Numbered from the stretch's first letter, positions 6,817-15,355 are shown. The stretch is DNA of 32,759 nucleotides from Burkholderiaceae bacterium (GCA_016710525.1 JADJVQ010000080.1:1-32759); one strand, 5' to 3'. The notes: a model not told the origin generated them from the letters alone. Made by a program: numbers and translations.

Positions 6817-8274
6817 ATGAACGAACCGACGCAGATCACCGACGCCACCAAACGCTACGCAGCCGGCGTCCTGAAGTACGCGCAGATGGGTTACTGGGAC
6901 GGCGACTACGAGCCGAAGGACACCGATGTCCTCGCCCTGTTTCGCATCACGCCGCAAGACGGCGTCGATCCGATCGAAGCGGCTGCCGCAGTCGCGGGCG
7001 AATCGAGCACGGCGACCTGGACGGTCGTCTGGACCGACCGCCTGACCGCCTGCGACATGTACCGTGCGAAGGCCTACCGGGTCGACCCCGTTCCTGCAAG
7101 CCCCGGCCAGTACTTCTGCTATGTCGCTTACGACCTGAGCCTGTTCGAGGAAGGATCGATCTCCAACCTGACAGCGTCGATCATCGGCAACGTCTTCAGC
7201 TTCAAGCCGCTGAAGGCGGCGCGGCTGGAGGACATCCGCATCCCGGTCGCCTATGTGAAGACTTTTCCAGGGCCGCCGACCGGCGTCGTGGTCGAGCGCG
7301 AACGGCTGGACAAATTCGGCCGGCCGCTGCTCGGCGCGACCACCAAGCCCAAGCTCGGCCTGTCGGGCCGCAACTACGGCCGCGTGGTCTACGAAGGCCT
7401 GAAGGGCGGGCTGGACTTCATGAAGGACGACGAGAACATCAACTCGCAGCCCTTCATGCACTGGCGCGACCGCTTCCTGTTCGTGATGGACGCGGTCAAC
7501 AAGGCCAGCGCCGCCACGGGCGAGGTCAAGGGCAGCTACCTGAACGTGACCGCCGGCACGATGGAGGAAATGTACCGGCGCGCCCAGTTCGCCAAGGAAC
7601 TGGGCTCGGTCATCATCATGATCGATCTGGTGATCGGCTACACCGCCATCCAGAGCATGAGCCACTGGTGCCGCCAGAACGACATGATTCTGCACCTGCA
7701 CCGGGCCGGTCACGGCACCTATACCCGCCAGAAGAACCATGGCGTGAGTTTCCGGGTGATCGCCAAGTGGATGCGGCTGGCAGGTGTCGACCACATCCAC
7801 GCCGGCACCGCGGTGGGCAAGCTCGAGGGCGACCCGATGACCGTGCAGGGTTACTACGCGATCTGCCGCGACACCCGAACTCTGGTCGACCTGCCCCGTG
7901 GCCTGCATTTCGAACAGGACTGGGCTGCCCTGCGCAAGGTGATGCCGGTTGCGTCGGGCGGCATACACGCCGGCCAGATGCACCAGCTGCTCGACCTGTT
8001 CGGCGACGACGTGGTGCTGCAGTTCGGCGGCGGCACGATCGGCCATCCTCAGGGCATCCAGGCCGGCGCCACCGCCAACCGGGTGGCGCTGGAGGCGATG
8101 GTGCTAGCCCGCAACGAGGGTCGGAACATCCGCAATGAAGGCCCGGACATCCTGCGCGAGGCGGCCCGCTGGTGCTCTCCGCTGCGCGCGGCACTCGATA
8201 CCTGGGGCGACGTCACCTTCAACTACGCCTCGACCGACACGTCCGACTACATCGCCACTGCGTCGGTCGCCTGA
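6817..8274 (+). CDS. cbbL: RuBisCO large subunit, red-type form IC
   Basis: Ribulose-1,5-bisphosphate carboxylase/oxygenase large chain, the CO2-fixing step. 485 residues from ATG 6817, the usual form IC length. Seen: TKPKLG with the catalytic lysines K177/K179, FMKDDEN with the carbamylated K203, the HRAGHGTYTRQKNHG histidine region, and loop 6 GTAVGKLEGD with K335. The opening ITDATKRYAAGVLKYAQMGYW is of the red type, matching the long small subunit and CbbX downstream. An in-frame GTG at 6808 has a better-spaced AGGAG and would add three residues, so the start is not certain. First gene of cbbLSXY-rpe-fbp-prk. Confidence 0.98.
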   Translation: MNEPTQITDATKRYAAGVLKYAQMGYWDGDYEPKDTDVLALFRITPQDGVDPIEAAAAVAGESSTATWTVVWTDRLTACDMYRAKAYRVDPVPASPGQYFCYVAYDLSLFEEGSISNLTASIIGNVFSFKPLKAARLEDIRIPVAYVKTFPGPPTGVVVERERLDKFGRPLLGATTKPKLGLSGRNYGRVVYEGLKGGLDFMKDDENINSQPFMHWRDRFLFVMDAVNKASAATGEVKGSYLNVTAGTMEEMYRRAQFAKELGSVIIMIDLVIGYTAIQSMSHWCRQNDMILHLHRAGHGTYTRQKNHGVSFRVIAKWMRLAGVDHIHAGTAVGKLEGDPMTVQGYYAICRDTRTLVDLPRGLHFEQDWAALRKVMPVASGGIHAGQMHQLLDLFGDDVVLQFGGGTIGHPQGIQAGATANRVALEAMVLARNEGRNIRNEGPDILREAARWCSPLRAALDTWGDVTFNYASTDTSDYIATASVA

Positions 8275-8298
8275 CAACGTCACGCCAAAGGAAGCGAC

Positions 8299-8718
8299 AT
8301 GCGAATCACCCAGGGCACCTTCTCGTTTCTGCCGGACCTGAGCGACGCGCAGATCATCAGCCAGATCGACTACTGCCTGGCCAAGGGCTGGGCGGTCGGC
8401 ATCGAGTACACCGACGACCCGCACCCGCGAAACACCTACTGGGAGATGCACGGCAATCCGATGTTCGACATCCGCGACTCGGCCGCCATCCTGATGGAAA
8501 TCAACGCCTGCCGGGCGGCGTTTCCCGCGCACTACATCCGGGTGATGGCCTTCGACTCCACTCACGGTACGGAGTCGGTCGTGTTGTCGTTCATCGTCAA
8601 CCGGCCCAAGGATGAACCGGGCTTCCGACTGGTGCGCAGCGAAGAACCCGGGCGCACGATTCGCTACAGCATCGAGAGCTACGCCGTCCAGCGCGCGCCC
8701 GAAGGCGCCCGCTATTGA
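8299..8718 (+). CDS. cbbS: RuBisCO small subunit, red-type
   Basis: Small chain of the L8S8 RuBisCO. 139 residues, longer than green-type small subunits because of the C-terminal beta-hairpin extension typical of red-type enzymes. Seen: MRITQGTFSFLPDLSDAQI at the start, the YWEMHGNPMFD stretch, and a C-terminal GFRLVRSEEPGRTIRYSIES segment. AAGGAAG precedes the ATG by about six bases. It lies 24 bases after cbbL and is surely co-transcribed. Confidence 0.97.
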   Translation: MRITQGTFSFLPDLSDAQIISQIDYCLAKGWAVGIEYTDDPHPRNTYWEMHGNPMFDIRDSAAILMEINACRAAFPAHYIRVMAFDSTHGTESVVLSFIVNRPKDEPGFRLVRSEEPGRTIRYSIESYAVQRAPEGARY

Positions 8719-8728
8719 CCTGCCCGCC

Positions 8729-8764
8729 ATGCCCGATACGCCCGATACGCCCGATACGCCCGCA
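8729..8764 (+). repeat. 9-bp microsatellite upstream of cbbX
   Basis: A CCCGATACG unit is repeated about three times in the 93-bp cbbS-cbbX gap. It lies just before ATG 8765, from which a frame opens but leaves the cbbX frame unless one base is restored near 8780. Confidence 0.7.
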
Positions 8765-8811
8765 ATGACCGATGCCACCCCGCCAGCACCGCGGCCAATA
8801 CGCCGGCGGCG

Positions 8812-9666
8812 ATGCTCGAGGCCTCGGGCGTGCGCGCAGTGCTGGACAAGCTGGACGCCGAACTGATCGGGCTGGCGCCGGTGAAGGGCCGCATCCGCGA
8901 CATCGCGGCGCTGCTGCTGATCGACAAGCTGCGCGCCGCGCACGGTCTGCAGTCGCAGCCGCCCTCGCTGCACATGTGCTTCACCGGCAATCCCGGCACG
9001 GGCAAGACCACGGTCGCGCTGCGCATGGCTGAAGTGCTCAGGCAGTTGGGCTATGTCCGCAAGGGACACCTGGTCGCCGTGACCCGCGACGATCTGGTCG
9101 GCCAGTTCATCGGGCACACGGCGCCCAAGACCCGCGAGATCGTGAAGAAGGCGATGGGCGGGGTGCTGTTCATCGACGAGGCCTACTACCTCTACAAGCC
9201 CGAGAACGAGCGCGACTACGGCCAGGAGTCGATCGAGATCCTGCTGCAGACGATGGAGAACCATCGCGACGACCTGGTGGTGATCCTGGCCGGCTACAAG
9301 GACCGGATGGACACCTTCTTCGGCAGCAATCCGGGGATGGCCTCGCGAATCGCCCATCACATCGACTTTCCGGACTACAGCGAACCCGAGCTGCTGCAGA
9401 TCGCCCGGCTGATGCTCGGCCACCTGAACTACCAGTTCGATGCCGCAGCCGAGCCCGCGTTCACGCGCTACATCGGCCTGCGTCGCCAGCAGCCGCATTT
9501 CGCCAATGCGCGTTCGATCCGCAACGCGCTGGACCGAATCCGCCTGCGCCATGCGACCCGACTTTTTTCCTCCGGTGCCCCGCTGAGCCGCGAGCAGCTG
9601 TGCACCCTGCAGGCCGAAGACATTCTCGCCAGCCGAGTATTCGGCGCATCCGCCCAGGAGATCTGA
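8812..9666 (+). CDS. cbbX: CbbX, red-type RuBisCO activase
   Basis: AAA+ ring ATPase that frees inhibited red-type RuBisCO by tugging the large-subunit C-terminus; activated by RuBP. 284 residues from ATG 8812: Walker A GNPGTGKTT at 59-67, the pore-loop region YVRKGHLVAVTRDDLVGQ from 81, Walker B VLFIDEA at 118-124, and an AAA lid with ARSIRNALDR. The start is doubtful: ATG 8812 lacks a ribosome site, and the peptide before it (ASTAANTPAA) would continue from ATG 8765 (MTDATPP) if one C were missing near 8780. The stop is one base before cbbY. Confidence 0.96.
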   Translation: MLEASGVRAVLDKLDAELIGLAPVKGRIRDIAALLLIDKLRAAHGLQSQPPSLHMCFTGNPGTGKTTVALRMAEVLRQLGYVRKGHLVAVTRDDLVGQFIGHTAPKTREIVKKAMGGVLFIDEAYYLYKPENERDYGQESIEILLQTMENHRDDLVVILAGYKDRMDTFFGSNPGMASRIAHHIDFPDYSEPELLQIARLMLGHLNYQFDAAAEPAFTRYIGLRRQQPHFANARSIRNALDRIRLRHATRLFSSGAPLSREQLCTLQAEDILASRVFGASAQEI

Positions 9667-9667
9667 C

Positions 9668-10468
9668 ATGACCCTCGAAGCGCTCATTTTTGATGTGGAC
9701 GGCACCCTGGCCGACACCGAAGACGTCCATCGCCGGGCGTTCAACCTGGTCTTCGAGCGCCACCGCCTGGGCTGGGTCTGGCAGCCTCCCCAATACCGCG
9801 AGCTGCTGTCGGTCGCCGGCGGCAAGGAGCGCCTCGCGTGGTTCATCGACACGCTGCCCGTCAGCGGTGCCGAGCGTGTCCACCTGCGCCGGCTGGTGCC
9901 CGCCCTCCATGCGGAAAAGAACCGCTGCTATCGGCACCTGGTGATGAGCGGAGCCCTGCGTCTGCGTCCGGGAATCGAACGGCTGATGACCGAAGCGCGC
10001 GAGGCCGGCTGCCGGCTGGCCATCGCCACCACGACCTCGGCAGTCAACGTCGAGGCGCTGCTGCAGGCCACTCTTGGCAGCGCCGGCCCTGCGATGTTCA
10101 GCGCGATCGCCTGCGGCGACGAGGTTCGGATCAAGAAGCCGTCGCCCTACGTCTATCACCTCGCCTTGCGGCGCCTGGGCCTGCGGGCGCATCAGGCCGT
10201 GGCATTCGAGGACTCGCTCAACGGACTTCGCTCGGCCGTCGGCGCTGGGCTGCGAACCATCGTCACGCCCACGTATTGGAGCCGGCACGAGGATCTTTCG
10301 GCGGCCTCGCTGGAGCTGCCGCATCTGGGCGACCCGCACCTGCCGATCGGAGGCGAACCGGGCCACCAGCTCGAGAACGCGCCATGGCTGGGCTTCGCGG
10401 AGCTGGCCCGGCGCATGGATGGCCGGACCGCCTTCGCCCGGGATCCGGTCGACGAGCTGCAGTCATGA
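9668..10468 (+). CDS. cbbY: CbbY-type HAD sugar-phosphate phosphatase
   Basis: HAD-superfamily phosphatase of 266 residues. CbbY proteins studied elsewhere remove xylulose-1,5-bisphosphate, a RuBisCO misfire inhibitor, complementing CbbX. Seen: motif I FDVDGTLADTEDVHRRAFN (nucleophile D9, acid D11), motif II ATTTS, the motif III lysine in KKPSP, and motif IV AFEDSLNG. The DTEDxHRRAFN wording and the tight link to cbbX favour CbbY over the phosphoglycolate phosphatase CbbZ. A ribosome site (GGAG) lies in the end of cbbX. The stop overlaps the rpe start as ATGA. Confidence 0.88.
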   Translation: MTLEALIFDVDGTLADTEDVHRRAFNLVFERHRLGWVWQPPQYRELLSVAGGKERLAWFIDTLPVSGAERVHLRRLVPALHAEKNRCYRHLVMSGALRLRPGIERLMTEAREAGCRLAIATTTSAVNVEALLQATLGSAGPAMFSAIACGDEVRIKKPSPYVYHLALRRLGLRAHQAVAFEDSLNGLRSAVGAGLRTIVTPTYWSRHEDLSAASLELPHLGDPHLPIGGEPGHQLENAPWLGFAELARRMDGRTAFARDPVDELQS

Positions 10469-11172
10469 GCGATTCGGTGCGCATCGCGCCCAGCCTGCTG
10501 TCTGCGGACTTCGCGCGGCTGGGCGAAGAAGTGCGGGCGGTGATCGCAGCGGGTGCCGACCTGATCCATTTCGATGTGATGGACAACCACTACGTGCCCA
10601 ATCTGACGATCGGCCCGCAGGTGTGTCAGGCGATCAAGCCCTATTGCACCACGCAGGCGGCCAGCGTGCCGATCGACGTCCACCTGATGATCAAGCCGGT
10701 CGACGCGATGATCGCGATGTTCGCCCAGGCAGGCGCGGGCATCATCTCGTTCCACCCCGAAGCCAGCGAGCACATCGATCGCAGCCTGCAGCTGATCCAG
10801 TCGCTGGGCGTGAGGGCCGGGCTGGTGCTCAATCCGGCCACACCGCTGCATTGCCTCGACCATGTGATCGACCGCCTCGACCTGATCCTGCTGATGTCGG
10901 TGAACCCGGGCTTCGGCGGGCAGAGCTTCATCGAGAGCACGCTGCCCAAGATCGAAGCCGTGCGCCGCCGGATCGATGCGAGCGGGCGCGACATCTGGCT
11001 CGAAGTCGATGGCGGGGTGAAGTCCGACAACGCCGCTCGCATCGGCAGCGCGGGCGCCGACACCCTGGTTGCCGGCTCGGCTATTTTCAACGGCGGCCAG
11101 TATCGGCAGGCCATTCACGCAATCCGCACGCAGGCCAGCGCCGGCCGTCAGGCGCGAGTCACTTTGCAGTGA
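10465..11172 (+). CDS. rpe: Ribulose-phosphate 3-epimerase
   Basis: Interconverts xylulose-5-phosphate and ribulose-5-phosphate in RuBP regeneration (cbbE in this operon context). 235 residues, a TIM barrel: APSLLSADFARLGEE near the start, LIHFDVMDNHYVPNLTIGP with the metal-binding His/Asp, VDVHLM (here IDVHLMI), SVNPGFGGQ and EVDGGVK with the second catalytic Asp, then the phosphate-binding AGSAIF. ATG overlaps the cbbY stop (ATGA), implying coupled translation. Confidence 0.97.
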   Translation: MSDSVRIAPSLLSADFARLGEEVRAVIAAGADLIHFDVMDNHYVPNLTIGPQVCQAIKPYCTTQAASVPIDVHLMIKPVDAMIAMFAQAGAGIISFHPEASEHIDRSLQLIQSLGVRAGLVLNPATPLHCLDHVIDRLDLILLMSVNPGFGGQSFIESTLPKIEAVRRRIDASGRDIWLEVDGGVKSDNAARIGSAGADTLVAGSAIFNGGQYRQAIHAIRTQASAGRQARVTLQ

Positions 11173-11217
11173 CCCGGCTCGCGGTCCACCGGACAAGGCC
11201 TTCCAGAGGACACCACC

Positions 11218-12291
11218 ATGCCCACCGGCGGCAAGACCACACTGACCCAATTCCTGATCGAGGAACGACGACGCGCGCCTGAAGCCACTGGCGACCTGAA
11301 CGCACTGATCACCGATGTGTCCCTCGCCTGCAAGGCCATCTCGCGCAAGGTGGCCTATGGCGAACTGGGCGGCATGCTCGGATCGGCCGGCGCCAGCAAC
11401 GTGCAGGGCGAGGAGCAAAAGGCCCTGGACGTGATCAGCAACTCGATCTTCCTGCGCGCCAACGAATGGGGCGGCCACGTCGCGGCGATGGTGTCCGAGG
11501 AGCTCGAACAGGTCTACACGCTGCCCTCCCAATACCCGCGCGGCAAGTACCTGCTGATGTTCGACCCTCTGGACGGATCCTCGAACATCGACGTCAACGT
11601 CGCGGTCGGCAGCATCTTCTCGATCACGCGGGCCCCTTCGCCCGGCGAAGATGCGCAGGCCGCCGATTTTCTGCAGCCCGGAACCCGCCAGGTCTGCGCC
11701 GGGTACGCGATCTATGGCCCGTCGACGATGCTGGTCCTGACCCTGGGCAAAGGCACGCACGCCTTCACGCTGGAACCGATGCTCGGCGAGTGGGTGCTCA
11801 GTCATCCCAACCTGCGGATTCCCGAGAGCACTCGGGAGTTTGCGATCAACGCATCCAACAGCCGGTTCTGGGAGCCGGCCGTCAAACGATACGTGGATGA
11901 ATGCCTGGCCGGCCAGACCGGGCCGCGCGGCACCGACTTCAACATGCGCTGGATCGCCTCGCTGGTGGCCGAGACCCACCGCATCCTGATGCGCGGCGGC
12001 GTGTTCCTGTACCCGCGCGACAACAAGGACCCGGCCAAGGCAGGCCGGCTTCGCCTGCTCTACGAAGCCAACCCGATCTCGATGCTGGTCGAACAGGCAG
12101 GCGGGCGGGCCAGCGACGGACGCCGGCGGCTGATGGAGATCGAGCCCGAGTCGCTGCACCAGCGCATCGGCTTCGTGTTCGGCTCGGCCGACGAGGTGGC
12201 TCGCATCGAGCGTTACCACGGTGAAGATCCTCCCGACGCCTACGCTTCTCCACTGTTTGCGCGGCGCGGCCTGTTCGCCCAGGCCGGCTGA
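11218..12291 (+). CDS. fbp: Class I fructose-1,6-bisphosphatase
   Basis: Hydrolyses fructose-1,6-bisphosphate to fructose-6-phosphate in Calvin-cycle regeneration (cbbF in this context); many bacterial homologues also take sedoheptulose-1,7-bisphosphate. 357 residues. Seen: the metal site VSEELE near 92-97, FDPLDGSSNIDVNV from residue 115, the sugar-phosphate contacts ending in RLRLLYEANPISMLVEQAGG, and RIGFVFGS near the end. GAGGA lies about 10 bases upstream of the ATG. The 45-base gap to rpe shows nothing else. Confidence 0.97.
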   Translation: MPTGGKTTLTQFLIEERRRAPEATGDLNALITDVSLACKAISRKVAYGELGGMLGSAGASNVQGEEQKALDVISNSIFLRANEWGGHVAAMVSEELEQVYTLPSQYPRGKYLLMFDPLDGSSNIDVNVAVGSIFSITRAPSPGEDAQAADFLQPGTRQVCAGYAIYGPSTMLVLTLGKGTHAFTLEPMLGEWVLSHPNLRIPESTREFAINASNSRFWEPAVKRYVDECLAGQTGPRGTDFNMRWIASLVAETHRILMRGGVFLYPRDNKDPAKAGRLRLLYEANPISMLVEQAGGRASDGRRRLMEIEPESLHQRIGFVFGSADEVARIERYHGEDPPDAYASPLFARRGLFAQAG

Positions 12292-12317
12292 TCCATTGCT
12301 TCGTCCGGGAGCCCCCG

Positions 12318-13196
12318 ATGTCCGTCAAACATCCGATCATCGCCATCACCGGCTCGTCCGGCGCGGGCACCACATCGGTCACCCGCACCTTCGAGAGCAT
12401 CTTTCGCCGGGAGGGCGTACAAGCCGCGATTGTCGAAGGCGACAGCTTCCATCGCTACGACCGCAAGGCGATGAAGGTCGCAATGGCCCAAGCCGAGGCG
12501 GCCGGCAATCACCACTTCAGCCACTTCGGCGACGAAGCGAATCTGTTCGCCGAACTCGAGGCCCTGTTCCACGACTATGGCGAAACCGGCAGCGGCCAGG
12601 CGCGCAAGTACCTGCACAACGACGAGGAGGCGGCCCCCTTTCGCCAGGAGCCCGGAACCTTCACTGCGTGGGAGCCGCTGCCGCCCAGCGAACTGCTGTT
12701 CTATGAAGGCCTGCACGGTGGTGTTGCCACCGACAAGGTCGATATCGCGGGCCGCGTCGACCTGCTGATCGGGGTGGTGCCGGTGATCAACCTGGAGTGG
12801 ATCCAGAAGATCCATCGCGACCGCAGCACCCGGGGCTATTCAACCGAGGCGGTGACCGATGTGATCCTTCGCCGCATGCACGAATACGTTCACTTCATCT
12901 GTCCACAGTTCACCCGGACCCACATCAACTTTCAGCGCGTGCCCGTGGTCGACACCTCGGATCCGTTCATCGCGCGCACCATTCCGAGCGCCGACGAGAG
13001 CCTGGTGGTCATCCGCTTCGCCAACCCGCGGGGAATCGATTTCCCGTACCTGCTCAGCATGCTGCACGACTCGTTCATGTCGCGCGCCAATACGCTGGTG
13101 GTGCCCGGAGGAAAGATGGAGCTGGCCATGCAGCTGATCTTCACGCCGCTGATCATGCGGCTGGTGGAGCGGCGCAACAAGGCGCTGTCGCGCTGA
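12318..13196 (+). CDS. prk: Phosphoribulokinase
   Basis: Makes ribulose-1,5-bisphosphate from ribulose-5-phosphate and ATP, the step special to the Calvin cycle (cbbP). 292 residues, the usual size of proteobacterial octameric PRK. Seen: P-loop GSSGAGTT at 12-19, VEGDSFHRYDR, the catalytic Asp region LLFYEGLHGG, and KIHRDRSTRGYSTEAVTDVILRR with substrate-binding arginines. GGGAG precedes the ATG. Last gene of the cbb unit, convergent with hemA across 56 bases that show only a weak GC hairpin (13216-13239) and no T-tract. Confidence 0.97.
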   Translation: MSVKHPIIAITGSSGAGTTSVTRTFESIFRREGVQAAIVEGDSFHRYDRKAMKVAMAQAEAAGNHHFSHFGDEANLFAELEALFHDYGETGSGQARKYLHNDEEAAPFRQEPGTFTAWEPLPPSELLFYEGLHGGVATDKVDIAGRVDLLIGVVPVINLEWIQKIHRDRSTRGYSTEAVTDVILRRMHEYVHFICPQFTRTHINFQRVPVVDTSDPFIARTIPSADESLVVIRFANPRGIDFPYLLSMLHDSFMSRANTLVVPGGKMELAMQLIFTPLIMRLVERRNKALSR

Positions 13197-13252
13197 CCGC
13201 GGCCGGGAGCCTGCTGGCGCGGGCCGACCGCCGCGCGCCATCGCGTGAGGTG

Positions 13253-14536
13253 TCAGCGCCGACCGCGCATCGGGCACTTCAGGTAGAGGGTCGACAGGGT
13301 CTGGGTCAGGGCGGCACGCTCTTCGCCCTGGGTGCCCTGCAGGCCGGCCATCGGGCCGTGCAGCATCTTCTGGGTGAGGCCACGCGACAGCGCTTCCAGA
13401 ACGGCATCGATGCTGTCGCCGCGCGCCAGCAGCTTGCGCGCCCGCGCCAGCTCCGCCGCACGCCAGGTCTCAGCCTGCGCCTGCAGCGCGTGGATCAGCG
13501 GCACGGTCTGGCGGGTGTCCAGCCAGCGGACGAATTCCTGCACGCCGGATTCGATGATGGTTTCGGCCTCGCCGACCGCCGCGCTGCGCTTCTCACTGCC
13601 CGACTGCACGATCTGCTCGAGTTCGTCGAGGCTGTACAGGTAGACGTCTGGCAGCTTGGAGATCTCGGCCTCGATGTCGCGTGGCACGGCCAGGTCCACC
13701 ATCAGCATCGGCCGGCGTCGCCGGGCTCGGATCGCGCGCTCGACGGCCCCCATCCCGATCACCGGCACCGGACTCGCGGTGCACGACACCACGACGTCGA
13801 ACTCGGCCAGGCGCGGGAGGGCGTCGGCCAGACCGATCGACTCGGCCCCGAAGCGGGCCGCCAGTGCCGCCCCGCGCTCGATGCTGCGATTGGCGATGGT
13901 CAGGCGTCCCGGCGAGCGGGCCGACAGATGGGCCAGGACCGGGGCGGCCATTTCGCCGGCACCCAGGAACAGGATCTCGAGCCGGCCGAAATCGTCGAAC
14001 AGCCTGGCCGCCAGGCGGACGATCGCCGCAGCCAGGCTGACCGTGTGCATGCCGATCTGGGTGCCGCTGCGCACCTCCTTGGCGACCGCGAACGAGCGCT
14101 GGAAGAGCTGGTGCAGCGTGGTGCCCAGCGTGCCGGCCGTATCGGCCTCGCGAACCGCCTGTTTCAGCTGGCCCAGGATCTGCGTCTCGCCCACGACCAT
14201 CGACGACAGTCCGCTGGCCAGACGGAACGCATGACGCGCGGCGCCCGCGTCCTGAAGCACGTAGAAGTGCCGCTGCAAGGCATCGCTGCGCATGCCCCCC
14301 ACCTGGGCGAACCAGTCCAGCGCGGGTTCGGTCAGCGCCTGCGCGCTCGCATCGCCTGTGCCGACATACAGTTCGGTGCGGTTGCAGGTCGACACGAGCG
14401 CGGCCTCGCAGCTGTCGGGCAGGCGGCCACGCAAGGACCGCAAGGTCGGGACCAGCTGATCGCCCGGGAAGGCGAAGCGCCCGCGCACATCCAGCGGGGC
14501 CGTGGTGTGGTTCAGTCCGAGGGCAACGACACTCAT
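13253..14536 (-). CDS. hemA: Glutamyl-tRNA reductase HemA
   Basis: Reduces glutamyl-tRNA to glutamate-1-semialdehyde, the first committed step of C5 tetrapyrrole synthesis. 427 residues. Seen: LGLNHTTAPLDVR at the start, the active-site cysteine C51 in STCNRTELY, SGLSSMVVGETQILGQ, an NADPH fold FLGAGEMAAPV, and a C-terminal dimerisation helix region. This C5 route is distinct from the ALA synthase route of alphaproteobacteria. ATG 14536 overlaps the preceding small membrane gene by ATGA, so hemA is the last gene of the aerR-to-hemA run and is likely co-expressed with bacteriochlorophyll genes. Confidence 0.97.
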   Translation of the reverse strand: MSVVALGLNHTTAPLDVRGRFAFPGDQLVPTLRSLRGRLPDSCEAALVSTCNRTELYVGTGDASAQALTEPALDWFAQVGGMRSDALQRHFYVLQDAGAARHAFRLASGLSSMVVGETQILGQLKQAVREADTAGTLGTTLHQLFQRSFAVAKEVRSGTQIGMHTVSLAAAIVRLAARLFDDFGRLEILFLGAGEMAAPVLAHLSARSPGRLTIANRSIERGAALAARFGAESIGLADALPRLAEFDVVVSCTASPVPVIGMGAVERAIRARRRRPMLMVDLAVPRDIEAEISKLPDVYLYSLDELEQIVQSGSEKRSAAVGEAETIIESGVQEFVRWLDTRQTVPLIHALQAQAETWRAAELARARKLLARGDSIDAVLEALSRGLTQKMLHGPMAGLQGTQGEERAALTQTLSTLYLKCPMRGRR

Positions 14537-14862
14537 GCGATGGCTCGTCCGATGGGGTTGTCTTGAGCGGCTGCGCTCGCCGCAGAAGGTGCGCGCACCG
14601 CGTGCCAGCGCCGCCTGAGGTCCAGGCCATGGGCTAGCCCGGCCAGCAGCAGCGACAGCGCGGCCCACCTCGGGTCGGCCCCGCCCGCCAGGCAGCGCAA
14701 GGCGATCATCAGGCACAGTCCGGAGAGCAGATTGGCCATGAAATCGGGCACCGCCAGGCCGCGCCGCGTCGCCAGTCGCCACGCCAGAAGGCCCAGGCAC
14801 TCGAGCACCGTGAACGCGATCACCGCGTCGATGAAAGGAACGAATCCGATGTCGGGCATCAT
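14533..14862 (-). CDS. Small membrane protein between tspO and hemA
   Basis: I do not recognise a named family. From ATG 14862 it has 109 residues with about three hydrophobic segments (roughly 4-25, 35-52 and 58-73) and a polar Arg-rich then Ala-rich tail. An in-frame TTG at 14874 could add four residues. The stop overlaps the hemA start by ATGA, and the TTG option overlaps tspO, so it lies in a translationally coupled chain tspO-this gene-hemA. A role in tetrapyrrole supply or photosynthetic-membrane assembly is inferred from position only. Confidence 0.75.
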   Translation of the reverse strand: MMPDIGFVPFIDAVIAFTVLECLGLLAWRLATRRGLAVPDFMANLLSGLCLMIALRCLAGGADPRWAALSLLLAGLAHGLDLRRRWHAVRAPSAASAAAQDNPIGRAIA

Positions 14863-14866
14863 GGCG

Positions 14867-15355
14867 TCATCCAAACGGACCGTTCAGCCGCACGGTCTGC
14901 CAGTTCAGCAGTGCCGCGATCGCCACCCAGACCAGGTAGGGCACGAGCAGCCAGGCAGCGGGCCGCGCGAAGCGCGCCAGCACAACGATCAGCGCGAGCA
15001 CCGACAGCCACAGCAGCGGCACTTCGGCCAAGGCCCAGTCGGGCCGGTGCAGCCGGAAGAACAGCAGGCTCCAGAGCACATTCAGGAAGGCGTTCGCGGC
15101 GAACAGCAGCAGCATCCGTTCGCGGGACTCCCGGTCGGGCGCGCGCCGCCAGCCATTGACCCCGGCGATCGCCGCCAGGCTGAAGATGGTCGTCCAGACC
15201 GGACCGAACACCCAGTCCGGCGGCTTCCAGGCGGGCTGGCGCAACGCGGCATACCAGGGCCCCAGATCGGTCATCAGCGCACCGAGCATCGCAACCGCAA
15301 CAGCACTGGCCGCGGCGATCCATACCGGAGCCGCACGGCTGCTGGCCAGGCTCAT
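14867..15355 (-). CDS. tspO: TspO/MBR family tryptophan-rich sensory protein
   Basis: Five-helix membrane protein that binds porphyrins and, in Rhodobacter, tunes pigment gene expression to oxygen. 162 residues with the family tryptophans and prolines: GPWYAALRQPAWKPPDWVFGPVWT, then NAFLNVLWSLLFFRLHRPDWAL and a final YLVWVAIAALLNW. The start ATG overlaps the bchP stop by ATGA. The position between bchP and hemA suggests co-regulation with bacteriochlorophyll synthesis. Confidence 0.95.
   Translation of the reverse strand: MSLASSRAAPVWIAAASAVAVAMLGALMTDLGPWYAALRQPAWKPPDWVFGPVWTTIFSLAAIAGVNGWRRAPDRESRERMLLLFAANAFLNVLWSLLFFRLHRPDWALAEVPLLWLSVLALIVVLARFARPAAWLLVPYLVWVAIAALLNWQTVRLNGPFG

Noticed and set aside
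13197..13252. Rho-independent terminator between prk and hemA
   Set aside because: Only a 6-bp GC stem with a 12-base loop (13216-13239) and no T-tract on either strand.
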